DNA of 64,000 bases from Bretschneidera sinensis (Eukaryota; Streptophyta; Magnoliopsida; Brassicales; Akaniaceae): contig JALCZK010000044.1 in assembly GCA_023935145.1 (NCBI GenBank), positions 1 through 64,000 on the forward strand. Direction: 5' to 3'. Made by a program: the position numbers and the translations under genes. Under the pieces are notes generated by a model. The model did no database searches and was not told the origin of the DNA. It was given only the letters and a program-made list of their open reading frames with translations. Positions 21,793 through 34,798 of the stretch are shown here, piece after piece (position 1 is the stretch's first letter; the number at the start of each line of letters is the position of its first letter).

Positions 21793-23070
21793 TAGATGAG
21801 AAATTTTTTTTTTTTTTTTTTTTCTGAGGAGATCGTAGTTGAGGAATAGAAACTTAGCAAATATGGGACCTTATATTAGCATAAGCTATTGCATGGGAAT
21901 TATATTTAATAATGTTTTTCATAGTTTATATAATTAAGATCGTCACTCTCTTTCTATCCTTGCCTAATGATTTATAGCAATTTTCAAATTTATATTATAA
22001 GCTTCTTACTCTACTAGATTGATAGCAATGTAGCATGAGATATGATCGCACGACAGCAATCCTGCAAATTTATTCTATGTTTTACTCAATGAACAGTTGT
22101 TTGCAATCAGCCTCGACATTTTTAATCCAAAAAACGATCTTTTGGCCCTCAAATTGGCAGTTTAATGTTTTTAGGAAACTTTTTATTTCAGTTATTTTAA
22201 TTTCAGCCTTAATTTAATTTTTCCTATTTTGATTCGACCTTATAAATAAGGTCTTAGGGTTTCGTAAACATTATTATTGAATTTGCATTTTTTTAAATAA
22301 ACATCAGAACTGTTTCTCTGCATTGTTTTTTTTTGTTTTTCTAGTGTTATTCCCTGTGAACGATCTGTTCAACTAGCCTGCAGAATAATTACTATTCTAC
22401 CCAGCGTCAATAAGCCCATGTTTTAATGGGCAGTTAGTGAAAAGATTACGCGTTTAAAGAGTTCAAAATTTATTATCTCCTGAAATTAGGCTTTTGTCTT
22501 GATTGTTAAAGCCCAAGTTTAAAGGATTGAATCAGGAAAATTTTTTGCATTTGAAGAGGCATGAGTGGCTCATGAGCATAGCTCAAACTCGTCAAATATT
22601 GATTGAGCTGATCTCTAGTTTATGTTTTTAAGCTCAAACTTGGCTCGAATATTTTTTCTTTCACGAGCCAAGTTGAAACAACCCTTAACTCGAGCTCGGT
22701 TTAGCTCGAATCCACCCCTAGTTTCATTCAGTCAAAGGTTGGCTTTCAAAAAATTACTCCATGAAAGATTTGAGAGAAACATCCTATATTTTCGGAATGA
22801 ATGTCGATATATCCTCAAAAAAATTAATAAAGTTAAAATATTCAGAAATATAATCACAAACCCAATAGAGATAAAGAGAAACGGCGGAGACTGAAAAGTT
22901 TGTAGGCTTGTCCTTGCTCAACTGCAATTTGCTATTTTTTTTTTGTATTTTTTAGCTTTTAGTGAAGGAAGAAAAAGCAAAACCCTTTTGGATTTTCTCT
23001 GAAATTTTGATCAATCGGAGGGAAAGATAATCAAAGGAAAAATAAAAGAAAAGGGAAACAAACATGGAAA

Positions 23071-23289
23071 TTAAAGACACGGGCAGTCGCAGGAATGGCT
23101 TCTGCTGCCACAAGTCTTGAGATGTGCTTTGTAATCATACTGAATAACATGTCCTTTAGAGCACTTTTCACAGACGCACTGTTTGTAATTGTTATTATTT
23201 TTCCCAAAATTCTTCTTTATATATGTCCTACGGATCTCCCAAGGCATGACATGGGCCACGGTGCAAGCATCTTGGCTATAGACAAACAT
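23071..23289 (-). pseudogene. IDD zinc-finger fragment, full form (unit 9)
   Basis: IKKHF has become IKKNF, so finger 2 has lost its first zinc-binding His; finger 3 ligands remain. Confidence 0.74.
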
Positions 23290-23987
23290 TAACCCTATTC
23301 TTCATCTCTGTGTCTCTTGCTCTCTAATGACTTTAAATTTTCCAACAATTAATTTGACCCATGTCCAGTAACCGCATGGTAGTTTTGTTGAATTGAGTTT
23401 GACTAATAAATAAAGAGTGAGAGGGATATAAGTGTCTATTTTCAAATTAAGAAAATGCAAGTGTAATTTTAATATAACGGTTTTTTTTTATTATTTACCC
23501 AAACTAGATTACAAACGAGACATCATTTATTCATGTTAGAAAGTATGAAGAAAAAAAAATATAAAAGATGGACAGATGGAGAAGAATGCCTGATGGGAGT
23601 CAGCTACTGAATGATGGGCCTTGGCAAGAAACCAAAGCAATACACTTGTATTGTTTATAAAATTCAGTATATTGTATTTCCTATTTGGTTTTTTTTTCTG
23701 GAATATATTTCCCAATTTATTTTAGCTTCTGTAACTTTAACTTTCAAATTTATATTAGGTCTTACATACGTGTAAGTTTTGATTTTTTAATTAATTGGTT
23801 TTAGTTTCCTGATAAGACATAACTTCAATTTTCCTATTTCAGCTTGAAAAAATTTTTCCTATTTTATCAGGTCTTGTATTTTTAGACCCTATATATTTAT
23901 AGAGCTAGGTTTGTCTATAATTCACACAAAAACAATATACAAAATTTCTTTCTTTCAAATCTCTTTTATTTTAAGGCAATATTTAAG

Positions 23988-24416
23988 ATGTCTTCATTGG
24001 ATCCTTTTTGGAGTTCTCCTTCCCTAGAGAATGACGCAAAGGATAGCGATGATTTATTGGAGTCATGCTTTCTGAATGAGTACTGGTCATTTAGGAAAGT
24101 TTTGTCACATGATGATTTGCAGAGAAAAAGTGAGATTATTCTCTCTCGAACAGAAGTTCAGAGTTTCCTTCCACAAATGAAGCCGAATGAAATAGAAGAC
24201 TTGAGTAATGGTAAAGCGGTAGAAATTCTCTTGTATTACATTGACACAAAAGATTCTTTTAAGTTGAAGCTGAAATTTGAAAGTCCTTGTTATTATCTTA
24301 GGGACACAACTGAATTTTATGACAGAAAAGATTTGGCAGCGGAGCAACGGATTGGATTCAGATATGAAAGTCAATTTGCGATGTTGGCTGTTAAACTTCT
24401 AAAGAAAAAGATGTAA
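23988..24416 (+). CDS. Divergent B3-domain-like protein, unit 10
   Basis: Full length with K67N in the loop between the first helix region and G75. It shares the silent L82 and R105 changes with units 9 and 11. Confidence 0.7.
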   Translation: MSSLDPFWSSPSLENDAKDSDDLLESCFLNEYWSFRKVLSHDDLQRKSEIILSRTEVQSFLPQMKPNEIEDLSNGKAVEILLYYIDTKDSFKLKLKFESPCYYLRDTTEFYDRKDLAAEQRIGFRYESQFAMLAVKLLKKKM

Positions 24417-25688
24417 TAGATGAGAAATTTTTTTTTTTTTTTCTGAGGAGATCGTAGTTGAGGAATAGAAACTTAGCAAATATGGGACCTTATATTAGCA
24501 TAAGCTATTGCATGGGAATTATATTTAATAATGTTTTTCATAGTTTATATAATTAAGATCGTCACTCTCTTTCTATCCTTGCCTAATGATTTATAGCAAT
24601 TTTCAAATTTATATTATAAGCTTCTTACTCTACTAGATTGATAGCAATGTAGCATGAGATATGATCGCACGACAGCAATCCTGCAAATTTATTCTATGTT
24701 TTACTCAATGAACAGTTGTTTGCAATCAGCCTCGACATTTTTAATCCAAAAAACGATCTTTTGGCCCTCAAATTGGCAGTTTAATGTTTATCGGAAACTT
24801 TTTATTTTAGTTATTTTAATTGCAGCCTTAATTTAATTTTTCCTATTTTGATTCGACCTTATAAATAAGGTCCTAGGGTTCCGTAAACATTATTATTGAA
24901 TTTGCATTTTTTTAAATAAACATCAGAGCTGTTTCTCTGCATTGTTTTTTTTTGTTTTTCTAGTGTTACTCCCTGTGAACGATCTGTTCGACTAGCCTGC
25001 AGAATAATTACTATTCTGCCCAGCGTCAATAAGCCCATGTTTTAATGGGCAGTTAGTAAAAAGATTACGCGTTTAAAGAGTTCAAAATTTATTATCTCTT
25101 GAAATTAGACTTTTGTCTTGATTGTTAAAGCCCAGGTTTAAAGGATTGAATCAGGAAAATTTTTTGCATTTGAAGAGGCATGAGTGGCTCATGAGGATAG
25201 CTCAAACTCGTCAAAAATTGATTGAGTTGATCTCTAGTTTATGTTTTTAAGCTCAAACTTGGCTCGAATATTTTTTCTTTCACGAGCCAAGTTGAAACAA
25301 CCCTTAACTCGAGCTCGGTTTAGCTCGAATCCACCCCTAGTTACATTCAGTCAAAGCTTGGCTTTCAAAAAATTACTCCATGAAAGATTTGAGAGAAACA
25401 TCCTATATTTTGGGAATGAATGTCGATATATCCTCAAAAAAACTAATAAGGTTAAAATATTCAGAAATATCATCACAAACCCAATAGAGATAAGGAGAAA
25501 CTGCGGAGACTGAAAAGTTTGTAGGCTTGTCCTTGCTCAACTGCAATTTTCTATTTTTTTTTGTATTTTTTGACTTTTAGTGAAGGAAGAAAAAGCAAAA
25601 CCCTTTTTGATTTTCTCTGAAATTTTGATCAATCGGAGGGAAAGATAATCAAAGGAAAAATAAAAGAAAAGGGAAACAAACATGGAAA

Positions 25689-25906
25689 TTAAAGACACAG
25701 GCAGTCGCAGGAATGGCTTCTGCTGCCACAAGTCTTGAGATGTGCTTTGTAATCATACTGAATAACATGTCCTTTAGAGCACTTTCACAGATGCACTGTT
25801 TGTAATTGTTATTCTTTTTCCCAAAACGCTTCTTTATATATGTCCTACGGATCTCCCAAGGCATGACATGGGCCACGGTGCAAGCATCTTGGCTATAGAC
25901 AAACAT
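25689..25906 (-). pseudogene. IDD zinc-finger fragment with 1-bp deletion (unit 10)
   Basis: One T is lost from GAGCACTTTTCACAG, shifting the frame just after CICE, so finger 3 is no longer read in phase. It shows that the fragment tolerates frameshifts, unlike the B3-like ORF. Confidence 0.75.
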
Positions 25907-26607
25907 TAACCCTATTCTTCATCTCTGTGTCTCTTGCTCTCTAATGACTTTAAATTTTCCATCAATTAATTTGACCCATGTCCAGTAACCGCATGGTAGT
26001 TTTGTTGAATTGAGTTTGACTAATAATTAAAGAGTGAGAGGGATATAAGTGTCTCTTTTCAAATTAAGAAAATGCAAGTGTAATTTTAATATAACGGTTT
26101 TTTTTTATTATTTACCCAAACTAGATTACAAACGAGACACCATTTATTCATGTTAGAAAGTATGAAGAAAAAAAATATATAAACGATGGACAGATGGAGA
26201 AGAATGCCTGATGGGAGTCCGCTACTGAATGATGGGCCTTGGCCAGAAACAAAAGCAATACACTTGTATTGTTTATAAAATTCAGTATATTGTATTTCCT
26301 AATTGGTTTTTTTTTTTCTGGAATATATTTCCCAATTTATTTTAGCTTCTGTAACTTTAACTTTCAAATTTATATTAAGTCTTACATACGTGTAAGTTTT
26401 GATTTTTTAATTAATTGGTTTTAGTTTCCTGATAAGACGTAACTTCAATTTTCCTATTTCAGCTTGAAAAAAAATTTCCTATTTTATTAGGTCTTGTATT
26501 TTTAGACCCTATATATTTATAGAGCTAGGTTTGTCTATAATTCGCACAAAAACAATAAACAAAATTTCTTTCTTTCAAATCTCTTTTATTTTAAGGCAAT
26601 ATTTAAG

Positions 26608-27036
26608 ATGTCTTCATTGGATCCTTTTTGGAGTTCTCCTTACCTAGAGAATGACGCAAAGGATAGCGATGATTTATTGGAGTCATGCTTTCTGAATGAG
26701 TACTGGTCATTTAGGAAAGTTTTGTCACATGATGATTTGCAGAGAAAAAGTGAGATTATTCTCTCTCGAACAGAAGTTCAGAGTTTCCTTCCACAAATGA
26801 AGCCGAAGGAAATAGAAGACTTGAGTAATGGTAAAGCGGTAGAAATTCTCTTGTATTACATTGACACAAAAGATTCTTTTAAGTTGAAGCTGAAATTTGA
26901 AAGTCCTTGTTATTATCTTAGGGACACAACTGAATTTTATGACAGAAAAGATTTGGCAGCAGAGCAACGGATTGGATTCAGATATGAAAGTCAATTTGCG
27001 ATGTTGGCTGTTAAACTTCTAAAGAAAAAGATGTAA
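26608..27036 (+). CDS. Divergent B3-domain-like protein, unit 11
   Basis: Full length with S12Y in the acidic N-terminal part. The upstream region carries the unit 1 variants (GAGTCCGCTAC, TTAAGTCTTAC, ATTCGCAC) while the body carries the unit 9/10 silent changes, so the unit is a mosaic. Confidence 0.7.
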   Translation: MSSLDPFWSSPYLENDAKDSDDLLESCFLNEYWSFRKVLSHDDLQRKSEIILSRTEVQSFLPQMKPKEIEDLSNGKAVEILLYYIDTKDSFKLKLKFESPCYYLRDTTEFYDRKDLAAEQRIGFRYESQFAMLAVKLLKKKM

Positions 27037-28311
27037 TAGGTGAGAAATATTTTTTTTTTTTTTTTTGAGGAGATCGTAGTTGAGGAATAGAAACTTAGCA
27101 AATATGGGACCTTATATTAGCATAAGCCATTGCATGGGAATTATATTTAATAATGTTTTTCATAGTTTATATAATTAAGATCGTCACTCTCTTTCTATCC
27201 TTGCCTAATGATTTATAGCAATTTTCAAATTTATATTATAAGCTTCTTACTCTACTAGATTGATAGCAATGTAGCATGAGATATGATCGCACGACAGCAA
27301 TCCTGCAAATTTATTCTATGTTTTACTCAATGAACAGTTGTTTGCAATCAGCCTCGACATTTTTAATCCAAAAAACGATCTTTTGGCCCTCAAATTGGCA
27401 GTTTAATGTTTATCGGAAACTTTTTATTTTAGTTATTTTAATTGCAGCCTTAATTTAATTTTTCCTATTTTGATTCGACCTTATAAATAAGGTCCTAGGG
27501 TTCCGTAAACATTATTATTGAATTTACATTTTTTTAAATAAACATCAGAGCTGTTTCTCTGCATTGTTTTTTTTTGTTTTTCTAGTGTTACTCCCTGTGA
27601 ACGATCTGTTCGACTAGCCTGCAGAATAATTACTATTCTGCCCAGCGTCAATAAGCCCATGTTTTAATGGGCAGTTAGTAAAAAGATTACGCGTTTAAAG
27701 AGTTCAAAATTTATTATCTCTTGAAATTAGACTTTTGTCTTGATTGTTAAAGCCCAGGTTTAAAGGATTGAATCAGGAAAAATTTTTGCATTTGAAGAGG
27801 CTTGAGTGGCTCATGAGGATAGCTCAAACTCGTCAAAAATTGATTGAGTTGATCTCTAGTTTATGTTTTTAAGCTCAAACTTGGCTCGAATATTTTTTCT
27901 TTCACGAGCCAAGTTGAAACAACCCTTAACTCGAGCTCGGTTTAGCTCGAATCCACCCCTAGTTACATTCAGTCAAAGCTTGGCTTTCAAAAAATTACTC
28001 CATGAAAGATTTGAGAGAAACATCCTATATTTTGGGAATGAATGTCGATATATCCTCAAAAAAACTAATAAGGTTAAAATATTCAGAAATATCATCACAA
28101 ACCCAATAGAGATAAGGAGAAACTGCGGAGACTGAAAAGTTTGTAGGCTTGTCCTTGCTCAACTGCAATTTTCTATTTTTTTTTGTATTTTTTGACTTTT
28201 AGTGAAGGAAGAAAAAGCAAAACCCTTTTTGATTTTCTCTGAAATTTTGATCAATCGGAGGGAAAGATAATCAAAGGAAAAATAAAAGAAAAGGGAAACA
28301 AACATGGAAAT

Positions 28312-28529
28312 TTAAGACACAGGCAGTCGCAGGAATGGCTTCTGCTGCCACAAGTCTTGAGATGTGCTTTGTAATCATACTGAATAACATGTCCTTTAGA
28401 GCACTTTTCACAGACGCACTGTTTGTAATTGTTATTCTTTTTCCCAAAACGCTTCTTTATATATGTCCTACGGATCTCCCAAGGCATGACATGGGCCACG
28501 GTGCAAGCATCTTGGCTATAGACAAACAT
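28312..28529 (-). pseudogene. IDD zinc-finger fragment, stop lost (unit 11)
   Basis: Finger 3 and CDC are in frame, but the terminating TAA is changed (TTTAAGACAC on the plus strand), so the minus frame runs on for about 20 codons into low-complexity sequence. Confidence 0.74.
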
Positions 28530-29230
28530 TAACCCTATTCTTCATCTCTGTGTCTCTTGCTCTCTAATGACTTTAAATTTTCCATCAATTAATTTGACCC
28601 ATGTCCAGTAACCGCATGGTAGTTTTGTTGAATTGAGTTTGACTAATAATTAAAGAGTGAGAGGGATATAAGTGTCTATTTTCAAATTAAGAAAATGCAA
28701 GTGTAATTTTAATATAACGGTTTTTTTTTATTATTTACCCAAACTAGATTACAAACGAGACACCATTTATTCATGTTAGAAAGTATGAAGAAAAAAAATA
28801 TATAAACGATGGACAGATGGAGAAGAATGCCTGATGGGAGTCCGCTACTGAATGATGGGCCTTGGCCAGAAACAAAAGCAATACACTTGTATTGTTTATA
28901 AAATTCAGTATATTGTATTTCCTAATTGGTTTTTTTTTTTCTGGAATATATTTCCCAATTTATTTTAGCTTCTGTAACTTTAACTTTCAAATTTATATTA
29001 AGTCTTACATACGTGTAAGTTTTGATTTTTTAATTAATTGGTTTTAGTTTCCTGATAAGACGTAACTTCAATTTTCCTATTTCAGCTTGAAAAAAAATTT
29101 CCTATTTTATTAGGTCTTGTATTTTTAGACCCTATATATTTATAGAGCTAGGTTTGTCTATAATTCGCACAAAAACAATAAACAAAATTTCTTTCTTTCA
29201 AATCTCTTTTATTTTAAGGCAATATTTAAG

Positions 29231-29659
29231 ATGTCTTCATTGGATCCTTTTTGGAGTTCTCCTTCCCTAGAGAATGACGCAAAGGATAGCGATGATTTAT
29301 TGGAGTCATGCTTTCTCAATGAGTACTGGTCATTTAGGAAAGTTTTGTCACATGATGATTTGCAGAGAAAAAGTGAGATTATTCTCTCTCGAACAGAAGT
29401 TCAGAGTTTCCTTCCACAAATGAAGCCGAAGGAAATAGAAGACTTGAGTAATGGTAAAGCGGTAGAAATTCTCTTATATTACATTGACACAAAAGATTCT
29501 TTTAAGTTGAAGCTGAAATTTGAAAGTCCTTGTTATTATCTTCGGGACACAACTGAATTTTATGACAGAAAAGATTTGGCAGCGGAGCAACGGATTGGAT
29601 TCAGATATGAAAGTCAATTTGCGATGTTGGCTGTTAAACTTCTAAAGAAAAAGATGTAA
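29231..29659 (+). CDS. Divergent B3-domain-like protein, unit 12 (consensus protein)
   Basis: The protein is identical to unit 1. A silent change at L29 (CTG to CTC) is shared with units 20, 21 and 25. The upstream region matches units 1 and 11; the downstream part is short-type with the IDD deletion. Confidence 0.72.
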   Translation: MSSLDPFWSSPSLENDAKDSDDLLESCFLNEYWSFRKVLSHDDLQRKSEIILSRTEVQSFLPQMKPKEIEDLSNGKAVEILLYYIDTKDSFKLKLKFESPCYYLRDTTEFYDRKDLAAEQRIGFRYESQFAMLAVKLLKKKM

Positions 29660-30951
29660 TAGATGAGAAATTTTTTTTTTTTTTTTTCTGTTTGCGGAGA
29701 TCGTAGTTGAGGAATAGAAACTTAGCAAATATGGGACCTTATATTAGCATAAGCTATTGCATGGGAATTATGTTTAATAATGTTTTTCATAGTTTATATA
29801 ATTAAGATCGTCACTCTCTTTCTTTCCTTGCCTAATGATTTATAGCAATTTTCAAATTTATATTATAAGCTTCTTACTCTACTAGATTGATAGCAATGTA
29901 GCATGAGATATGATCGCACGACAGCAATCCTGCAAATTTATTCTATGCTTTACTCAATGATTAGTTGTTTGCAATCAGCCTCGACATTTTTAATCCAAAA
30001 AACGATGTTTTGGCTCTCAAATTGGCAGTTTAATGTTTTTAGGAAACTTTTTATTTTAGTTATTTTAATTTCAGCCTTAATTTAATTTTTCCTCTTTTGA
30101 TTCGACCTTATAAATAAGGTCTTAGGGTTTCGTAAACATTATTATTGAATTTGCATAATTTTAAATAAACATGAGAGCTGTTTCTCTGCATTTTTTTTTG
30201 GGTTTTTCTTGTGTTACTCCCTGTGAACGATCTGTTCGACTAGCCTGCAGAATAATTACTATTCTGCCCGGCGTCAATAAACCCACGTTTTAATGGCCAG
30301 TTAGTAAAAATATTACTCGTTTAAAGAGTGCAAAATTTATTATCTCCAGAAATTAGGCTTTTGTCTTGATTGTTAAATCCCAAGTTTAAAGGATTGAATC
30401 AGGAAAAAATTTTGCGTTTGAAGAGGCATGAGTAGCTCATGAGCATTGCTCAAACTCGTCAAAAATTGATTGAGTTGATCTCTAGTTTATGTTTTTACGC
30501 TCAAACTTGGCTCAAATATTTTTTTTTTCACAAGCCCAGTTGAAACAACCCTTAACTCGAGCTCGGTTTAGCTCGAATCCACCCCTAGTTACATTCAGTC
30601 AATGTTTGGCTTTTAAAAAATAACTCCATGAAATATTTGAGAGAAACATCCCATATTTTTGGAATGAATGTCGATATATCCTCAAAAAAATTAATTAGGT
30701 TAAAATATTAAGAAATATCATCACAAACCCAATAGAGAGAAAGAGAAACTGCTGAGACTGAAAAGTTTGTAGGCTTGTCCTTGCTCAACTGCAATTTGCT
30801 ATTTTTTTTTTGTATTTTTTGGCTTTTATTGAAGGAAGAAAAAGCAAAACCCTTTTAGATTTTCTCTGAAATTTTGATCAATCGGAGGGAAAGATAATCA
30901 AAGGAAAATGAAAAGAAAAAGGAAACTTACATGGATATTAAAAACACGGGT

Positions 30952-31083
30952 AGAGCACTTTTCACAGACGCACTGTTTGTAATTGTTATTTTTTTTCCCA
31001 AAATGCTTCTTTATATATGTCCTTCAGATCTCCCAAGGCATGACATGGGTCACGGTGCAAGCATCTTGTCTGTAGACAAACAT
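30952..31083 (-). pseudogene. IDD zinc-finger fragment, deletion form with nonsense (unit 12)
   Basis: The 73-bp deletion is present, and CTTCAGATCT in place of CTACGGATCT puts a TGA between finger 2 and the start of the fragment. This is a second, independent sign of decay. Confidence 0.68.
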
Positions 31084-31100
31084 TAACCCTATTCTTCATC

Positions 31101-31122
31101 TCTGTGTCTCTCTCTCTCTCTA
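31101..31122. repeat. Expanded CT microsatellite at the unit 12/13 junction
   Basis: The junction sequence CTCTGTGTCTCTTGCTCTC is here a longer CT run. A similar change is seen before units 22 (about 54617-54631) and 24 (about 59762-59776). It marks the unit border and is a convenient lineage marker. Confidence 0.6.
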
Positions 31123-31784
31123 ATGACTTTAAATTGTCCATCAATTAATTTGACCCATGACCAGTAACCGCATGGTAGTTTTGTTGAATTGAGTTTGGCT
31201 AATAATTAAAGAGTGAGAGGGATATAAGTGTCTATTTTCAAACTAAGAAATTGCAAGTGTAATTTTAATATAAGGGTTTTTTTTTATTATTTACCCAAAC
31301 TAGATTACAAACGAGACATCAGTTATTCATGTTAGAAAGTATTAATAAAAAAAAATATAAAAGATAGACAGATGGAGAAGAATGCCTGATGGGAGTCAGC
31401 TACTGAATGACGGGCCTTGGCCAGAAACAAAAGCAATACACTTGTATTGTTTATAAAATTCAGTATATTGTATTTCCTAATTGGTTTTTTTTTTCTGGAA
31501 TATATTTCCCAATTTATTTTAGCTTCTGTAACTTTAACTTTCAAATTTATATTAGGTCTTACATACGTGTAAGTTTTGATTTTTTAATTAATTGGTTTTA
31601 GTTTCCTGAGAAGACGTAACTTCTATTTTCCTATTTCAGCTTGAAAAAAAATTTCCTATTTTATTAGGTCTTGTATTTTTAGACCCTATATATTTATAGA
31701 GCTAGGTTTGTCTATAATTCACACAAAAACAATAAACAAAATTTTTTTCTTTCAAATCTCTGTTATTTTAAGGCAATATTTAAG

Positions 31785-32213
31785 ATGTCTTCATTGGATC
31801 CTTTTTGGAGTTCTCCTTCCCTAGAGAATGACGCAAAGGATAGCGATGATTTATTGGTGTCATGCTTTCTGAATGAGTACTGGTCATTTAGGAAAGTTTT
31901 GTCACATGATGATTTGCAGAGAAAAAGTGAGATTATTCTCTCTCGAACGGAAGTTCAGAGTTTCCTTCCACAAATGAAGCCGAAGGAAATAGAAGACTTG
32001 AGTAATGGTAAAGCGGTAGAAATTCTCTTATATTACATTGACACAAAAGATTCTTTTAAGTTGAAGCTGAAATTTGAAAGTCCTTGTTATTATCTTCGGG
32101 ACACAACTGAATTTTATGACAGAAAAGATTTGGCAGCGGAGCAACGGATTGGATTCAGATATGAAAGTCAATTTGCGATGTTGGCTGTTAAACTTCTAAA
32201 GAAAAAGATGTAA
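31785..32213 (+). CDS. Divergent B3-domain-like protein, unit 13
   Basis: Full length with E25V, removing one acidic residue from the N-terminal segment, and the silent T55 change. Its downstream TATA palindrome has the GATTCAACC variant. Confidence 0.7.
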   Translation: MSSLDPFWSSPSLENDAKDSDDLLVSCFLNEYWSFRKVLSHDDLQRKSEIILSRTEVQSFLPQMKPKEIEDLSNGKAVEILLYYIDTKDSFKLKLKFESPCYYLRDTTEFYDRKDLAAEQRIGFRYESQFAMLAVKLLKKKM

Positions 32214-33030
32214 TAGATGAGAATTTTTTTTTTTTTTTTGAGGAGATCGTAGTTGAGGAATAGAAACTTAGCAAATATGGGACCTTATATTAGCATAAGC
32301 TATTGCATGGGAATTATATTTAATAATGTTTTTCATAGTTTATATAATTTTGATCGTCACTCTCTTTCTATCCTTGCCTAATGATTTATAGCAATTTTCA
32401 AATTTATATTATAAGCTTCTTACTCTACTAGATTGATAGCAATGTAGCATGAGATATGATCGCACGACAGCAATCCTGCAAATTTATTCTACGCTTTACT
32501 CAGTGGTCAGTTGTTTGCAATCAGCCTCGACATTTTGAATCCAAAAAACGATGTTTTGGCCCTCAAATTGGCAGTTTAATGTTTTTTGGGAACTTTTTAT
32601 TTTATTTATTTTAATTTCAGCCTTAATTTAATTTTTCCTATTTTGATTCAACCTTATAAATAAGGTCTTAGGGTTTCGTAAACATTATTATTGAATTTGC
32701 ATAATTTTTAATAAACATCAGAGCTGTTTCTCTGCATTTTTTTTTTTGTTTTTCTTGTTTTACTCCCTGTGAACGATCTGTTCGACTAGCCTGCAGAATA
32801 ATTACTATTCTGCCCGGCGTCAATAAACGCATGTTTTAATGGCCAGTTAGTAAAAAGATTACTCGTTTAAAGAGTGCAAAATTTATTATCTCCAGAAATT
32901 AGGCTTTTGTCTTGATTGGTAAAGCCCATGTTTAAAGGATTGAATCAGGAAAAAATTTTGCTTTTGAAGAGGCATGAGTAGCTCATGAGCATAGCTCAAA
33001 CTCGTCAAAAATTGATTGAGTTGATCTATA

Positions 33031-33050
33031 GTTTATGTTTTTTTCACGAG
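33031..33050. other. Deletion of about 30-35 bp in the hAT-like segment, unit 13
   Basis: GTTTATGTTTTTTTCACGAG joins two T-runs that in other units are separated by AAGCTCAAACTTGGCTCGAATA. Loss between two T tracts suggests slippage or microhomology-mediated deletion. It removes the left arm of the 11-bp inverted repeat and explains the unit length of 2,586 bp. Confidence 0.75.
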
Positions 33051-33452
33051 CCAAGTTGAAACAACCCTTAACTCGAGCTCGGTTTAGCTCGAATCCACCC
33101 CTAGTTACATTCAGTCAATGTTTGGCTTTCAAAAAATTACTCCATGAAAGATTTAAGAGAAACATCCCATATTTTTGGAATGAATGTCGATATATCCTCA
33201 AAAAAATTAATTAGGTTAAAATATTCAGAAATATCATCACAAACCCAATAGAGAGAAAGAGAAACTGCTGAGACTGAAAAGTTTGTAGGCTTGTCCTTGC
33301 TCAACTGCAATTTGCTATTTTTTTTTGTATTTTTTGGCTTTTAGTGAAGGAAGAAAAAGCAAAACCCTTTTAGATTTTCTATGAAATTTTGATCAATCGG
33401 AGGGAAAGATAATCAAAGGAAAATAAATAGAAAAAGGAAACAAACATGGAAA

Positions 33453-33671
33453 TTAAAGACACGGGCAGTCGCAGGAATGGCTTCTGCTGCCACAAGTCTT
33501 GAGATGTGCTTTGTAATCATACTGAATAAATTGTCCTTTAGAGCACTTTTCACAGACGCACTGTTTGTAATTGTTATTCTTTTTCCGAAAATGCTTCTTT
33601 ATATATGTCCTTCAGATCTCCCAAGGCATGACGTGGGTCACGGTGCAAGCATCTTGGCTATAGACAAACAT
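33453..33671 (-). pseudogene. IDD zinc-finger fragment, full form with nonsense (unit 13)
   Basis: Finger 3 is complete, but CTTCAGATCT creates a TGA before IKKHF in the minus frame, and TTGTCC alters the residue after KG. Confidence 0.72.
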
Positions 33672-34369
33672 TAACCCTATTCTTCATCTCTGTATCTCTC
33701 ACTCTCTAATGACTTTAAATTTTCCATCAATTAATTTGACCCATGTCCAGTAACCGCATGGTAGTTTTGTTGAATTGAGTTTGACTAATAATTAAAGAGT
33801 GAGAGGGATATAAGTGTCTATTTTCAAACTAAGAAAATGCAAGTGTAATTTTAATATAACAGTTTTTTTTTATTATTTACCCAAACTAGATTACAAACGA
33901 TACATCATTTATTCATGTTAGAAAGTATGAAGAAAAAAAATATAAAAGATGGACAGATGGAGAAGAATGCCTGATGGGAGTCAGCTACTGAATGATGGGC
34001 CTTGGCCATAAAAAAAGCAATACACATGTATTGTTTATAAAATTCAGTATATTGTATTTCCTAATTGGTTTTTTTTTTTCTGGAATATATTTCCCAATTT
34101 ATTTTAGCTTCTGTAACTTTAACTTTCAAATTTATATTAGGTCTTACATACGTGTAAGTTTTGATTTTTTAATTAATTGGTTTTAGTTTCCTGATAAGAT
34201 GTAACTTCAATTTTCCTATTTCAGCTTGAAAATTTTTTTCCTATTTTATAAGGTCTTGTATTTTTAGACCCTATATATTTATAGAGCTAGGTTTGTCTAT
34301 AATTCACACAAAAACAATAAACAAAATTTCTTTCTTTGAAATCTCTTTTATTTTAAGGCAATATTTAAG

Positions 34370-34798
34370 ATGTCTTCATTGGATCCTTTTTGGAGGTCTC
34401 CTTCCCTAGAGAATGATGCAAAGGATAGCGATGATTTATTGGAGTCATGCTTTCTGAATGAGTACTGGTCATTTAGGAAAGTTTTGTCACATGATGATTT
34501 GCAGAGAAAAAGTGAGATTATTCTCTCTCGAACAGAAGTTCAGAGTTTCCTTCCACAAATGAAGCCGAAGGAAATAGAAGACTTGAGTAATGGTAAAGCG
34601 GTAGAAATTCTCTTATATTACATTGACACAAAAGATTCTTTTAAGTTGAAGCTGAAATTTGAAAGTCCTTGTTATTATCTTCGGGACACAACTGAATTTT
34701 ATGACAGAAAAGATTTGGCAGCGGAGCAACGGATTGGATTCAGATATGAAAGTCAATTTGCGATGTTGGCTGTTAAACTTCTAAAGAAAAAGATGTAA
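34370..34798 (+). CDS. Divergent B3-domain-like protein, unit 14
   Basis: Full length with S9R (AGT to AGG) next to W8. Silent D16 change (GAC to GAT) shared with unit 6. Confidence 0.7.
   Translation: MSSLDPFWRSPSLENDAKDSDDLLESCFLNEYWSFRKVLSHDDLQRKSEIILSRTEVQSFLPQMKPKEIEDLSNGKAVEILLYYIDTKDSFKLKLKFESPCYYLRDTTEFYDRKDLAAEQRIGFRYESQFAMLAVKLLKKKM

Larger units (their letters stand above)
10216..28566. repeat. Units 5-11, long-type block (2,617-2,625 bp)
   Basis: All seven units retain the 73-bp IDD segment missing from units 1-4. Units 6-11 share AAACATCAGA after the second promoter module and GCCCAT...ATGGGC in the inverted-repeat segment, while unit 5 is intermediate and keeps several short-type variants. 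Two nonsense-bearing gene copies (units 6 and 8) lie here, interleaved with intact ones. Confidence 0.85.
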